This document shows positions 52,494 to 64,000 of a stretch of DNA of 64,000 bases, piece by piece. The notes under the pieces are model-generated. The model was not told the origin of the DNA and made no database searches. It saw only the letters and a list, made by a program, of their open reading frames with translations. Each line of letters begins with the position of its first letter. Position 1 is the first letter of the stretch. A program made the translations under genes and the position numbers. The stretch covers positions 1 to 64,000 of the forward strand of contig JACATO010001201.1 in assembly GCA_018389105.1 (NCBI GenBank), read 5' to 3'. The DNA comes from Nautilus pompilius (Eukaryota > Mollusca > Cephalopoda > Nautilida > Nautilidae).

Positions 52494-52624
52494 AATCAAC
52501 CAGTGATGGACAACTGAGAGACATCCCAGACAGACAGAGAGAGACCCTATTCCATATCTAAAGCTGGGATTGTTTACTATAGGTGACCAACCAATGTTTT
52601 CATGTAATAGTTGTAAATTGACGA

Positions 52625-52630
52625 AATAAA
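52625..52630 (+). terminator. GTPBP8: GTPBP8 polyadenylation signal AATAAA
   Basis: First AATAAA downstream of the stop, 131 bp after it. Confidence 0.6.
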
Positions 52631-54594
52631 TTTATTATAGGAACAAATTTTTTTAGAAAATGTACTTATATATTAATATTTTTTAAAAGAAAGATAAAAA
52701 CTAGGTGAATATATCATTGTAATTTCCATAGGCATGATGTGTACTGTGTGGTTGTGAAATAGTGCATGCATGTTTAATGTTTGAGAAACGGAAAGAGACT
52801 GATTTTAGAAATCGTAAAAAAGCTGATATATAATCTGGGCATACAAACCTGCCTTCCTGTACCCTCCAAAGAGGAAAAAAACAATTCTGTATATTAAGGT
52901 TACTTTTGAAGAGCGAGATGGAGTGGGGGGGTTCCTTTTATGGGAGGGGTACCAGGTTACTTACAGATTTGGATTTTCCAGTATCATTGTGGTAATGCTG
53001 TAATGTATAACTTGCCTCTGAATCCTGGGGTGGGGTGGATCTACGCAGTCGATAAGCAGATAGTGACACCTGCCAAGCACTCCTGGATCATGCATTAGCT
53101 GGTTGATCCTGTAAGTCAGCCAACTCACAGCTCGGCTTTGGGATTAAGCTGTGCAAGTGTAAGTTTAGGATGATAAGAGAAAAGGTGGGACACCGGATGG
53201 CTTGGGAAGCCATACAATCCATTAGATTGTTCAGTCCCTTGGGGCCCTGTGGCAGTTCTCAAGCTAATACACACAATAATGCTTAGACTTCCCACCAGAG
53301 AGTGTTTTTATTAAATCAAGACTTGCTACATTTATCTAGTAGGAGGGACACAAAGTAATTATGTTTTTGACAATGTATGAGTAGTTCAAGTTTTAATAAA
53401 TGTACCTCCTGTATAAATTTGGTTTATTAAAATATATATATATATATATTAAATATATATCTCTGAGATACAGCTTTTCATGTTATTTTACTTGTTCTGC
53501 TGCTCAGTTGATTAAAAGCGTAGTGATGTGAGATTATTTATTTATGGAATATGGCAGAAGCCTAAAGCGGCTAACAGAGAGAGATGGGGAGAGCACTAAA
53601 AGGACCTGCTCAGTACCGGGATAAAACAAAGAGAACATGTGTTTTAAAATACACGATGAATCATAAGCCACTTCACCTTTATTATCTCTCACAGATATCC
53701 ATCCCATATGATGGTAATTGTATTAACATCCAATGTGTTGTGTGTGCGTGTGATGCATTGCTCAGAGATGGCTGCTTTGATTGTTCTGTGCCAAGATTTG
53801 TGGGAATTTTAATCTTGATGGATGGCTGGGTGGAAACATTGCATTTGAAATGGTTTGACAGCTTCTATCCCGACTTTCCCTTTTATCACAAAAAGGAAAA
53901 AGAAAGAAAAATTTCACCAAAATGGCTGTGTTTTGTGATTTCAGGATATATACGTTTTTAAAAAAAAAATCAACCTCTACCCAATGTTCTAAATTTAGCC
54001 TCTGTCTGTGTGTGTGTGTGTTCCTGTACTGCAAAACTTTGAAAACAACCGGAGGTAACAAAAAAGAACTGTGATAAATGTCTTTTTTGTTTGTTTGTTT
54101 TTTTTTTTTTGATTTTCCTGGTTACTAGATTGCCAGGTTTTTGTTCATCACAAGTTGTCAGCCCTTGTCTGTACTCTGCTCTGCTAGTGTTTTTGTTTTC
54201 TTTAAATGCAGTTCGTCATTCTCAGTCCGCCTTCAAAAACCCTCAGCTGAAAAACTAACGGCCAAAATTTCCAAAATCGTTTAGAAAAGAAATGGCCTGT
54301 AATGTGATGCAGTTGCAGGTCTGTTTCTGAAAGAAGCCATTGAGAGAGAGAGAAGAATGAAATGTGTTAACGAACCATTTTCTCTGGTCGTCGATCAAGG
54401 AGACACTCTACGAATTCAGCTGTACAAACATCAAGCACTTCGCGATCCATTGTTTGCTGGGTGATGACAATGTGGACACTCTACCGGCGACCACTTCTAG
54501 ATGTCGGACACCTTAGTCACATTGGTGTCGTGATTTATGAGCTCTTTTCTTTTTTTTTTGGAAATTATGCATTTGCATGGTAGATTTCGAATTG

Positions 54595-54745
54595 TCACAT
54601 TTTTCTAGTACTTGGGTTAATTAACCACAAAATAGCAGTGTGCACTTAACTATGTTAATATAACATTATCATGGAACTCCACAAAGCTGGCTTTATGAAG
54701 CAAAAGTTAGAAAGTTCTAGGGCGATGCAAAACTTTGGGCTGTGG
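54595..54745. mobile_element. Half copy of the MITE seen at 22415
   Basis: Shares CACATTTTT at one side and AAGTTAGAAAGTTCTAGGGC followed by GATGCAAAA at the other with 22580-22735. The second terminal repeat is missing or upstream and diverged. Confidence 0.5.
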
Positions 54746-57700
54746 TTTGTAATTGTAGAACTATGAAACAGGTTCTGTATTAATCAGTTAGATGTGATGC
54801 TTCTCACTGATTCCTTGCTTCAGTCTTCACTGTCTCGGAACTGATGGAGAACAGGGAATGAGCATCAAAATTCAGTTTAAAATGAACTTATGATGTGTTG
54901 GGACATTGGAGACTAAACCTTTATTTCTATAAAATCCTTTTATAGTGTCATTTATTGTTGATCCCCAGAACTATTTTTACTGTAACTTCACACTCTGTTC
55001 AGTTTAAATTTAATTAAAAAGGAAAAATTTGGTGGAGAGATGTCTGTCCTTCATACCACCTTTATGTAACATTGGATATTAAAGATGGTAAGTATGTAAA
55101 TACTGCTTAAGGATGGATTTAGGATACTTGTCAGGCGTTTAAAGATTAAATGAATACAAACTTTTATTTTTGCCAGTGCAGGCAGTGGATTTCTATCATT
55201 AGTTTCTGGTCTTGCTAAAACAATATGTTAAGATGCCACAGACTAATTGTTCACTTATGTAGAGTTAATGAACTGTGTCAGTTCTGCATGGTTTGGCACT
55301 TGCAGTGTAGCAGTTGACAAGGTCTTGACTAATCTTCCTCCCAAGCCAAAAGGAAATTCATTTTGACAATTAAAAATAATTTCTGACTGAGTCTTGAGTC
55401 AAAGTGACCAACCCCAAATAAAAGCCTTATAAATTGTAATTAATAAGTGGTTTCCACACTCTTCCAGCCTTTAATCAAAGATTTTTGTGTGTGTGTGTGG
55501 AGTCTGCGACTAGTAGAGAGAGAGATTATCGTACCCCGATTTGTTGCTTATTAGATGGCAGGTGCCATAATCATGAGGCTGTTTTAAAATGTAAATTTTA
55601 TGTATGAACATTGATTTCCATCCATAGATGTGAGGAGGTCAGCATCGAATAAAACAAACTTTGAGGTGCGAGCTGTGATGAGTCCCAGCTGATTCTAACC
55701 ACTATCCTAAAGTAGATTTTGTTGATAGCAGCTGATAGTGGTTTATCTGATCATGTGGAGGAAAGGACTCTCATGGTGCTTGGACAGATACAATACAACT
55801 ACGAATTTAGTTCATTAGAGCAGTTAGACCATGTGGTATTGTGTATCCAAAAAGATTTTAATATGTATGTATATATAAGTAGTTAATTCTAAAGGAACTG
55901 ACACCATCGGGTGAGTTATCTTTGTAATCGGACCGAATAAAATGCCATCTTTATTTTAATGAATGTCATGAATAAGCAAAAGATAATCCTGACATGGTGT
56001 TTATCTGGTATTAAGTATAAAAGATAGTAACTGTCATTAAAAAATATTTTTTTTTTTTTTTGGGGGGGGGGGGTTCTTCAATTCAGACAGAAGAACAGCG
56101 ATGGGATTTTGTCTGGTGGTCATTCTTCCCCATTTGTTGGCATTATTAAACAGCTTTTTGCGGAAACTCTTACGTGAACTACGCAAAAACTACTATGAGG
56201 TACTGGTAACACGACAAGCCATCTTCATGACTGACGTAAAGAAATAAAAACCATCTCTACATGGCATTTATTATCCTTGATCTTTAATGATAGGTAAACG
56301 CCACGTAAAAATGGCCTTAAGGTTCTTACAACTGCTGTTAAAGACTAACTTTTACTGGGGCTGGTAAGGATTCTGAGTTAATAAACTTTAAGTTGGATAT
56401 GGTGACTGGAAGCTAGTTTCTCATCTGGATGGATGTGAATGCACACGGCAGGTTCAAGTTCAGAAACAACAAAAGGCAAAAGTTCAGTTTTGCGGAACAA
56501 AAGCTACCAATAACCAAAAAAAAAAAAGTACTTTTTGCTGTTGTTGAAGTGAAAATACCTGAATACCTCATCAGTCAGCCCTTTTTCTCCATAAAATAAG
56601 ACAGAAGAAAGTTTTGCTTACATTGTATTCATTGAACATTATGATAAACTGACAATCACAGTTTGTAATATTGCAATTGAATTTGATGATGTGAAGAGGA
56701 AATGATGTAAACTGATTTTCTTTTGGAATGAAAGTAAAACAAGTTGATAAGAAATGATGCTTCATTGCAGCCGGATGGTTTGGGAGTTCATTTGAATTTG
56801 TTTTAAATGTAAGTCTATTAATGGTTGAGATTATCTTAAATGCAGCTACATACTGATTTTCAGGTGGCCAGCCAATTCATCTTTGTGCGTGAAGTAAAAT
56901 ATGCAAACGTAACGCACTTGGTGGAGGCATGATAATTAGTAATAGAACGACAAATCAAGTAGCTGCTTTGCTCATCTAGTAGCTGAAGAAGTTTACTATC
57001 TGATCATGAAGTAAATAATAAAAAATAAAAAAAAAGGTCACCATGCTTGAGATTCTAGGCAAACTGATGAACATAGATGTCAGCAATTGCATCCTGAAGC
57101 TTCAAGGTTTAATTCTGAAGACTATAGAGTGTGACGATGTTAATGCAAGAGGTACATATTTTAGTGTGGCTCCATTTGGTTTTGAATCCATAACTAAGTT
57201 GCAATGTTTTGATGTACTTTTTTTACCTTAGCCCAAAGTGCCCTGAACAGGAACTTTTAAACTGACATCAGTACTCTCAAAAAAAACAAACAGTTTTACT
57301 TAACCATGATGGCAGTGCCAGGGGGAAATCTTCAAAACAGGTTCATATGTTTGGTTACTGGTGATGAGGTGGAAAATGTCTCAACTGAACCTTTATACAA
57401 AACACTATCTACGAGGAGATCGCGTTAACTGCTGGTTCTTGACTGATTGCATAAATGAACTGAGAGACCTCTACCTGGCCATTTATGTGATACACGTTCC
57501 CTCTCACGATCAATCTCAGGTGAACAACGCACAAGGATGGTTGGTATTTTGGTTCTTTACAAAACTCAAGAAAGGGGCAGATAAAAAGAAAAAAAGACAC
57601 TTTTTTTTTTTTGGACCAGTGGCACCGACTGATGAATGTTGCAACTCGCTGAAATTGCGCAAACAGGTTTCCTGTTAAGGTGTTTTTCTTCTTTTGTGAG

Positions 57701-58169
57701 AAGCTGAAGAGTTTAAAAAGTCTCGTATATCGTGCTGACTGTAACAATATTTCAAGGGAAAGTTTTCACCGGATTACGTAGGCCTTTAAGAAAGAATCTT
57801 CTAAAAGCCAATGTGCTGTTGATTTGGGAAATTGGCTGTAGATGTATTGATGAATCATGACATCGCCATATTGGAAAAGGGCATCTTGGACTTGCACTCT
57901 TGGAAACATGACCACATTTCTCCAACCCTCAAAAGTCCTCTTGACTAATGCCCATGGAGAAAGGTATCCTCACCTTGTGGAATAATTTGTCTTGAATTAC
58001 CATCATCACAGTATGTAGTCTCATTATTCAAGTAGACTTGCAAAACAAAAACCAACAACATAAATAATAACACTGGCTCTGAGAACAACATAGCATATTT
58101 TTTTTTTTTTTGAAAAAGCCCAAGCTATTTAATCCAGAAAAAGATTTCCTCCATTGAAGTTCTTGCTAG

Positions 58170-58260
58170 TGGAGTTTAGCCGGCAAGTCAAGCAGTAGAG
58201 TCTTGCTTTCGAAGTCATGGTCTACTTAATCTTACCAGTTTCAGCCTCTCTGCAGACTTC
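58170..58260 (+). repeat. Possible tRNA-derived repeat
   Basis: TTTAGCCGGCAAGTCAAGCA with AGTAGAG suggests an A box; CAGTTTCAGCC about 60 bp later is a weak B box. Confidence 0.25.
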
Positions 58261-58945
58261 CAAGATGGTCGTCCACAAGTCTGATGCCAGAAATACAAAC
58301 TTTTGACAACAGAGTTTTTGGGGGGTGGTAGTGGTAGATTAGGAGTAAATAGCAACACAGCTGTAAATGGTTCAACCTTAAATAATAGAATCATATAAAA
58401 ATACCATCATGGCGTTTACATCGAGACCAAATTCCCACTCTAGATGCACTTGTATTTGCATAGTCTTTCGGCCCACCTGACATTTGATCTCAACCACAGG
58501 TTTCTATATAGTACCCTTTATGTACACCATAAAACCATGATAAATTCTGCGATAGAGAACTTTATAAAAAAACATTTTAAACATGACTCATGGATATCTT
58601 GCTTCGATTTAAGTTACTTCATTGACAGTGCAAAACCCGATCGGTCATTAATATTTGTATCTGTGTTCATTAGGTTAGTTCACCTGAACCCCCAACTGGG
58701 TTCTCGATGAAGTAGTAAGGGAGATAACCACTCATATTTTTTTTAAACAATATTTTTAAAAAAGTTCTTATAATGCCCAGTTCCACCTCCACTGGCTGTC
58801 TGATGCTTCGAAAAGTGCAGGGAATTTACGTAACTTAATGCCGTACCAAGAACGGTTAATCCGAATTTCTTCAATACCTGGCACTAAAACAAAATATCTG
58901 CGTGAAGTTGGTAGGTACGTTGGTCCTTTAAGGCGGCGATTAAAG

Positions 58946-59005
58946 ATGGCGCACCCCTCCGGTGACGAGGGGGTGCGTGTAAAAAACCAGGGCGAAAAGG
59001 AAGAG
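58946..59005 (+). CDS. Possible first coding exon, unrecognised
   Basis: AAAGATGGCGCA is a YY1/TISU-type start. Twenty codons (MAHPSGDEGVRVKNQGEKEE) end exactly at a donor GAG|GTGAGA, phase 0. CpG-rich surroundings. No family recognised; the gene would run off the right edge or continue in unseen exons. Confidence 0.33.
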
Positions 59006-59790
59006 GTGAGATGTACTTTTTTGAGAAAAAGTTGGGGGGGGGCCCAAGTATGCTCCTTAATAATAATGATGATATTAAAAGGACCCACGAGCCTGGACCG
59101 CATCTTCTAGACGAGGTTTAACCAAAAAGCTCTATCTACTAAACGGAACGAGAGTCTTTACTTCGGTAGTTCACGTGACTGCTCCGCTTCTCGGCCACTG
59201 TCCCTTAATCGGTTTCCGCAGAAACCCACCCATCATCATCATCATCAGACGGCGACCTTTTCAGCCGTCCGTCGCCAAGGTGCCGGGAAGTGGATGGAAA
59301 TGGATGCTTCTACAGGTGCAGGAATCTCCCGACGACCCAGATCTTCCAGTCTCGCGCGCAGGAACTTGTAGAAAATCGCTTTCCCCGAGTACGAACGTCG
59401 GCGGTAATGTCGTTAATTACGGACCCGCTAATCGGAACCTGACCGGAATGTATCCAGCTTTCTCCACAAATCGCTGGGGGGGGGGGGGGTTGAATTCTAC
59501 GCGAACTTCATCTCCATCCTCCGATGGGAGAGTGATTTACAGAAACCAGGGTCCGCCGTAGTGCAAGCGGCTTCCGCTAGGCTGCGTCGTTCAGGCCGTC
59601 CACTCGGCACCACGACGGGGGGGAGAGGGGACCGAACTGTTAATTAAAGGGGGGGATAAATAAAGCCTAACAAAGGAAAATATTCAAAAAGATCGAGTTT
59701 GGCAACAACCATGTCCTGCGTCGGTCGCCGATCCCTGCACGGGGGAAAGGAGACAGCGCGACGGTGGGCGGCTTAACTTACTGGAAAGAT

Positions 59791-59852
59791 ATGGCGCCCG
59801 GCCGGCCCCCTACGTCCACGTTGTGGCGTAGAAGGGCAGACGACATCGAGAT
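59791..59852 (+). CDS. Possible first coding exon, unrecognised
   Basis: AAGATATGGCGCCC resembles a YY1/TISU start in a very CpG-rich stretch. Twenty codons (MAPGRPPTSTLWRRRADDIE) plus two bases end at a strong donor GTAAGTTT. The basic N-terminus would suit a mitochondrial protein. Its end phase differs from that of the exon at 58946, so the two are not simple alternatives for one frame. Confidence 0.38.
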
Positions 59853-59941
59853 GTAAGTTTATGTCCTTTATAACTGAAAAAAAACCCATCATTTTCGTTT
59901 TTTGCTTTGTTTTTTTTTTTTTAAAAAAAATAACTGCCATA

Positions 59942-60461
59942 TGTGAGGGGAGAGATGGAGAGAGAGAGAGAGATGACGTCAGTACAGAGATATGACGTAA
60001 GTACAGAGAGAGAGCTGACGTCAGTACAGAGAGAGAGATACGACGTCAGTACAGAGATATGACGTAAGTACAGAGAGAGAGAGCTGACGTCAGTACAGAG
60101 AGATGACGTAAATACAGAGAGAGATACGTCAGTACAGAGATATGACGTAAGTACAGAGAGAGAGCTGACGTCAGTACAGAGAGAGAGATATGACGTAAGT
60201 ACAGAGAGATGACGTAAGTACAGAGAGCTGACGTCAGTACAGAGAGAGAGATATGACGTAAGTACAGAGAGAGATATGACGTAAGTACAGAGAGGTGACG
60301 TAAATACAGAGAGAGAGATACGACGTCAGTACAGAGATATGACGTAAGTACAGAGAGAGAGCTGACGTCAGTACAGAGAGAGAGATATGACGTAAGTACA
60401 GAGAGATGACGTAAATACAGAGAGAGAGAGATACGACGTCAGTACAGAGATATGACGTAAG

Positions 60462-60494
<33 letters not shown>
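59942..60494. repeat. CRE-bearing satellite array
   Basis: Tandem, irregular units built from TGACGTCAGTACAGAGAG and TGACGTAAGTACAGAGAG with GA or TA spacers. Perfect TGACGTCA at 59974, 60016, 60085, 60166, 60229 and 60363. Related to the array at 6138-6470. Confidence 0.93.
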
Positions 60495-60495
<1 letters not shown>

Positions 60496-61220
60496 GAGCT
60501 GCCGAACTGTTAATTAATACACGTGGATATTTTAGATCCCGTCCGTGGCCGTTTCGTCGATTCCCGAACTACTTTTCGCTTACCCCATTCACCCGTGGTG
60601 TGGTGAACACGAAATTCTGGATAGACTTCGACGGTTGTCAATAAAAATCGGCCTGGAACTGACAAAACCGCCCGACCGAGATCCGCCTGGGCAGAGGTTG
60701 CGACCCGGAGCATCAAGAAATCTTCCAGCCGAAGTTCTTATTTATGAACCTGCTGTTGTTCAACTCCGCAAGCGAGGACCTCCTCCAAGAGTTGTAAATA
60801 TGATTGTAATAAACATCTGGGGGAGTTTCTTCTCTGATTTTATTCGGTAGGAGTAATATCTCCCCGCTTTGTTGGAAGGGAGTTTTCTTTGATGGATAAA
60901 CAAAATTACTTTCGTGTGAAAAGATTGACTAATGCAATGGTTAATATTGGAGCGGCGGACGTATCGATTACTTTCGATCAATCAGCAAACGGCTTCGTCC
61001 GAAAGATCCAAGCACCAAGCCCCCATAACATGTTGTTGTTTTTTCTTTATTCTTCTCTCTCGTGGAGCTCTCTAATCTTAAGAGTAAGGCTTGGGGGGGG
61101 GCTGAAGAAACTCCGCGCGCGCGGCGGGTGGGCGTGGTTTTGTTTTGGTTGTTTTTTTGTTTTTTTTCTTTCCGAACGTCACAAAAGTTAATGCATTCAC
61201 TGATAAAAGCGAAACGGGAG

Positions 61221-61896
61221 TTGGTAAGAACAGAGCTGACGATTGGTCAGTCAGGACGGCGAGTTATGAGGGGGAATCCTCTTGGTAAGAACAGAGCTGA
61301 CGATTGGTCAGTCAGGACGGCGAGTTATGAGGGGGAATCCTCTTGGTAAGAATAGAGCTGACGATTGGTCAGTCAGGACTGCGAGTTATGAGGGGGATAT
61401 CCTCTTGGTAAGAACAGAGCTGACGATTGGTCAGTCAGGACGGTGAGTTATGAGGGGGAATCCTCTTGGTAAGAATAGAGCTGACGATTGGTCAGTCAGG
61501 ACTGCGAGTTATGAGGGGGATATCCTCTTGGTAAGAACAGAGCTGACGATTGGTCAATCAGGACGGTGAGTTATGAGGGGGATATCCTCTTGGTAAGAAC
61601 AGAGCTGACGATTGGTCAGTCAGGACTGCGAGTTATGAGGGGGATATCCTCTTGGTAAGAACAGAGCTGACGATTGGTCAGTCAGGACGGTGAGTTATGA
61701 GGGGGAATCCTCTTGGTAAGAACAGAGCTGACGATTGGTCAGTCAGGACGGCGAGTTATGAGGGGGAATCCTCTTGGTAAGAACAGAGCTGACGATTGGT
61801 CAGTCAGGACGGCGAGTTATGAGGGGGAATCCTCTTGGTAAGAACAGAGCTGACGATTGGTCAGTCAGGACGGCGAGTTATGAGGGGGAATCCTCT
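61221..61896 (+). repeat. 61-bp tandem repeat, 11 copies
   Basis: Unit starts TTGGTAAGAACAGAGCTGAC and continues with GATTGGTCAGTCAGGACGGC, GAGTTATGAGGGGGAATCCTC. Copies are over 90% alike. Variants are GAATCC/GATATCC, GACGG/GACTG and AACAG/AATAG. The unit is not a multiple of three, so it is not a coding repeat. Confidence 0.97.
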
Positions 61897-62985
61897 CAGT
61901 TTCCGCAAGGATCTCGTCTGTCCTAACCAAATGATCGCTAACAACGCGTTTCCGAAAATGCCTTTCTGAAGACCGGCTGTTCCAGATAATTGGCACTCCC
62001 GCTGCTGAAAAAACAACAACAAAAAACAATAATAATAATAATATAATAATATAATAATAATAATAATTAGCGGATGTCCGGCTTACTCTGGTGCTTATTA
62101 CGGCTTTAGCCATAACCCTCTTGTCACACGAGAGAGTGACGTAACGAGATTAGGATTTTCTCTTCCCGTTTTTTCTTTTCATCTTAACTTTGCATTTGTA
62201 GCCTTTTACGTAGTTACGAGTTTCAGTTAGGTGACGGGTGCCCGCCCCCTCCCCCTGGCATTGGAAAGTTTAATATTTACTAATCTTACAAAGATTGCTC
62301 AGATCCGTTCCTGCCAAAATCCCTAACTAGGCCAGACGCCATGCCCACCCGGACAGCATACTCCAGACGAGGTCTAACCAAAGCTTCAGATTAAAGGCGC
62401 GTCAGGTAAACCCAACTGAATTTACAAAACATCGGATTTTAAGGGGCTTCCGGTCTTAGCACCACCCTACACACGTGAACCGCTCTTAGAAAGTCGCTGC
62501 TCCTATGTTTATTCAAAATTCTCTAATTTCGAAGATTTGGACTCGTCTCCCTTTAACGCGGCCAGGCGCTGTCACGTGTTTCCTGTTGCTGATTTTGTTG
62601 TTGTTGTTGAGCGAGTTGGACTTCCGGACGAGGCTCTTTCAATGGCATCGCATCCCGTAAAGACAAGTGGCCTCCTGTTGCTGATGGTCAGTCGGACGAG
62701 TTAATAGTTAGAATAGGTTCTCTTTACAAACCCTTTGCTTTTTATTCCCCCCCACATTCTCTCCCAGTTCCTTTGAAAAATTTCTCATGCAAGTTGTTTC
62801 CTTATTGAGTAAGTCCCTGACCAGAAAGTAAAGTTAAGAAAGCCTTAGAATTGTGCAGATTAGTGGGTCTTTTCTATTGCGTGGATCGGCCAGCGTGTCG
62901 GAGTGGAGGCAAGCTGACTTTCGGTCCACACACGCAGCCAATGAGGCACACACACACACACACACACACACCACACACACACACA

Positions 62986-63023
<38 letters not shown>

Positions 63024-64000
63024 CCTTTATACTACGAAGTCTCCACCGTTTGGAATTAGATTTACAAGATTTAAAAAAATTTTTTTTTATTGAGTTCCCT
63101 TTAATTCTATATTATTCGCGCTCTCGACCAATGATCCCAAAGAGCTTAGAGCCGCTTATGAAATTCATGGTTTTGGGGGAGGTACATAGGAAAGAAGCTT
63201 AATGCGTTAATTCCACTCTCAGACCGAGACTACGAGATTAGTGAATGAAGGACCAGTCTCTTGAAGAATGTAGGCATCGAATCTCAGCATCTCTAAAGCT
63301 GTAATGTACTTAACGGACATGCGGCCCTTTCCGATAAACACCAGTGAGTACGGATAACGTCTAGTAATGGCAACGTTCTTGGGCTGGTATCATCGTTGAA
63401 GATCTGCCAAGTCGTTTTGCTACAGCAGTAGCGTTCGGGATGATATTGGCCGCAAATCCAGGAGAAGTGCCAAAATTTCTGCCGTTGGCACTGAAGGGTC
63501 TACGTCACGATCCCGGGCGAACAAAAATATCGCGAGATCCGAGCGCGCACTGGGTATCATCTGTCCACTTACCCGTCCAGTACAATGTACATAATCAAAA
63601 GTGTACGTTTTGGTTAAGTAGATTCGTTTATGGATATGGCAGGTGCGCTATATAAGCTTAATTTTCTAACCTGTTTGTTTTAATTTAAAAAGGATTAAAT
63701 ATTTATTTCCACTATTGCCTGCATAACAATCACTTTTATCATATACGTTCTGCTTGTTTTGCCATTAAGGCCTAGTCTTTTATATCCTTTGTCCGGAAAC
63801 TTGACGATATATATTTTTTCTTTTTTTATTATTACGAAATTTCAAAATACACCAAAAATTAAGACAAGGATAACTTTATACTTCAAAAAATGTTGCCCGG
63901 ACTATCTGAGGTTTTTAACATTCTATTTTTTCCTTCCCACACAATAATCAAGACGAAAGTAATCTTGTTAAAGCTGAACCAAAGGTAGATAATAAGCCTT
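61897..64000. other. Intergenic, no gene recognised
   Basis: CpG-normal DNA with an ATA/ATT run at 62029-62067 and a CA microsatellite at 62948-63019. An ACTTCCGG-like site at 62619 precedes an ATG at 62642, which opens only 20 codons. Confidence 0.5.
62948..63019. repeat. (CA)n microsatellite
   Basis: About 72 bp of CA with two ACC interruptions. Confidence 0.95.

Larger units (their letters stand above)
52640..58800. other. Intergenic, CpG-poor, no gene recognised
   Basis: AT-rich with microsatellites (TATA near 53432, GT near 55488). A MITE-like half copy lies at 54595-54745 and a weak tRNA-like repeat near 58170-58260. Open frames at 53584-53961 and 57361-57678 match nothing I know. Confidence 0.5.

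Noticed and set aside
53584-53961. 125-codon frame downstream of GTPBP8
   Set aside because: No recognisable family, no splice or start support; could not be separated from chance.
62619-62704. ETS-like site with short ATG frame near 62642
   Set aside because: Only 20 codons, weak donor GTCAGT, and part of the sequence (CCTGTTGCTGAT) is repeated nearby; too little to call an exon.
62842-63059. CA-repeat frames coding His/Thr or Cys/Val runs
   Set aside because: Microsatellite artefact.

Overview
The window looks like nuclear DNA of an invertebrate animal. Genes are split by long GT-AG introns. Simple repeats are abundant (GA, CA, ATT, TATA), and there are many decayed DNA transposons plus a LINE fragment. 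CpG content is mosaic. A mollusc or another marine invertebrate (a decapod, for example) would fit, but I cannot fix the species. There are no bacterial operons, rRNA genes or CRISPR arrays.

Left flank, 1 to about 20.2 kb: CpG-normal intergenic DNA with GA/CT minisatellites, a 577-bp mariner deletion derivative with perfect terminal repeats, scattered TGACGTCA (CRE) palindromes, and a few promoter-like spots each followed by a possible first coding exon (3738, 11003, 14797). None of these is tied to a recognisable protein.

Centre, about 20.3 to 52.6 kb: CpG-poor DNA holding two recognisable genes in head-to-head arrangement. On the minus strand is PRIM2, the large subunit of DNA primase, with five coding exons between 20967 and 29032. 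All four iron-sulphur cysteines are kept, the C-terminal tail is unusually long, and one exon carries an apparent one-base frameshift. On the plus strand is GTPBP8, a mitochondrial EngB-type GTPase, with exons from 35837 to 52493. It carries two tandem versions of its fourth coding exon (4A and 4B). Both are exactly 100 nt with the same phase, so that including both, or neither, breaks the frame. This duplicated exon pair is the most interesting thing in the window. Between the genes lies a CpG-rich stretch (about 32.1 to 33.6 kb) with an E2F site and a YY1-like ATGGCGGC element, a good candidate for a shared bidirectional promoter.

Introns and spacer hold a mariner copy with both ends (24996-26079), decayed Tc1-like and Tigger-like elements, MITE-like repeats, an antisense LINE piece, a tRNA-derived SINE, a 42-bp perfect palindrome between exons 4A and 4B, and a 44-bp-arm hairpin in the last GTPBP8 intron.

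Right flank, about 58.8 to 64 kb: CpG-normal again, with two possible first exons (58946, 59791), a CRE-bearing satellite related to one 54 kb away in the left flank, and an 11-copy 61-bp tandem repeat. The two recognised genes share no pathway (nuclear replication priming versus mitochondrial ribosome assembly); what they probably share is a promoter region.
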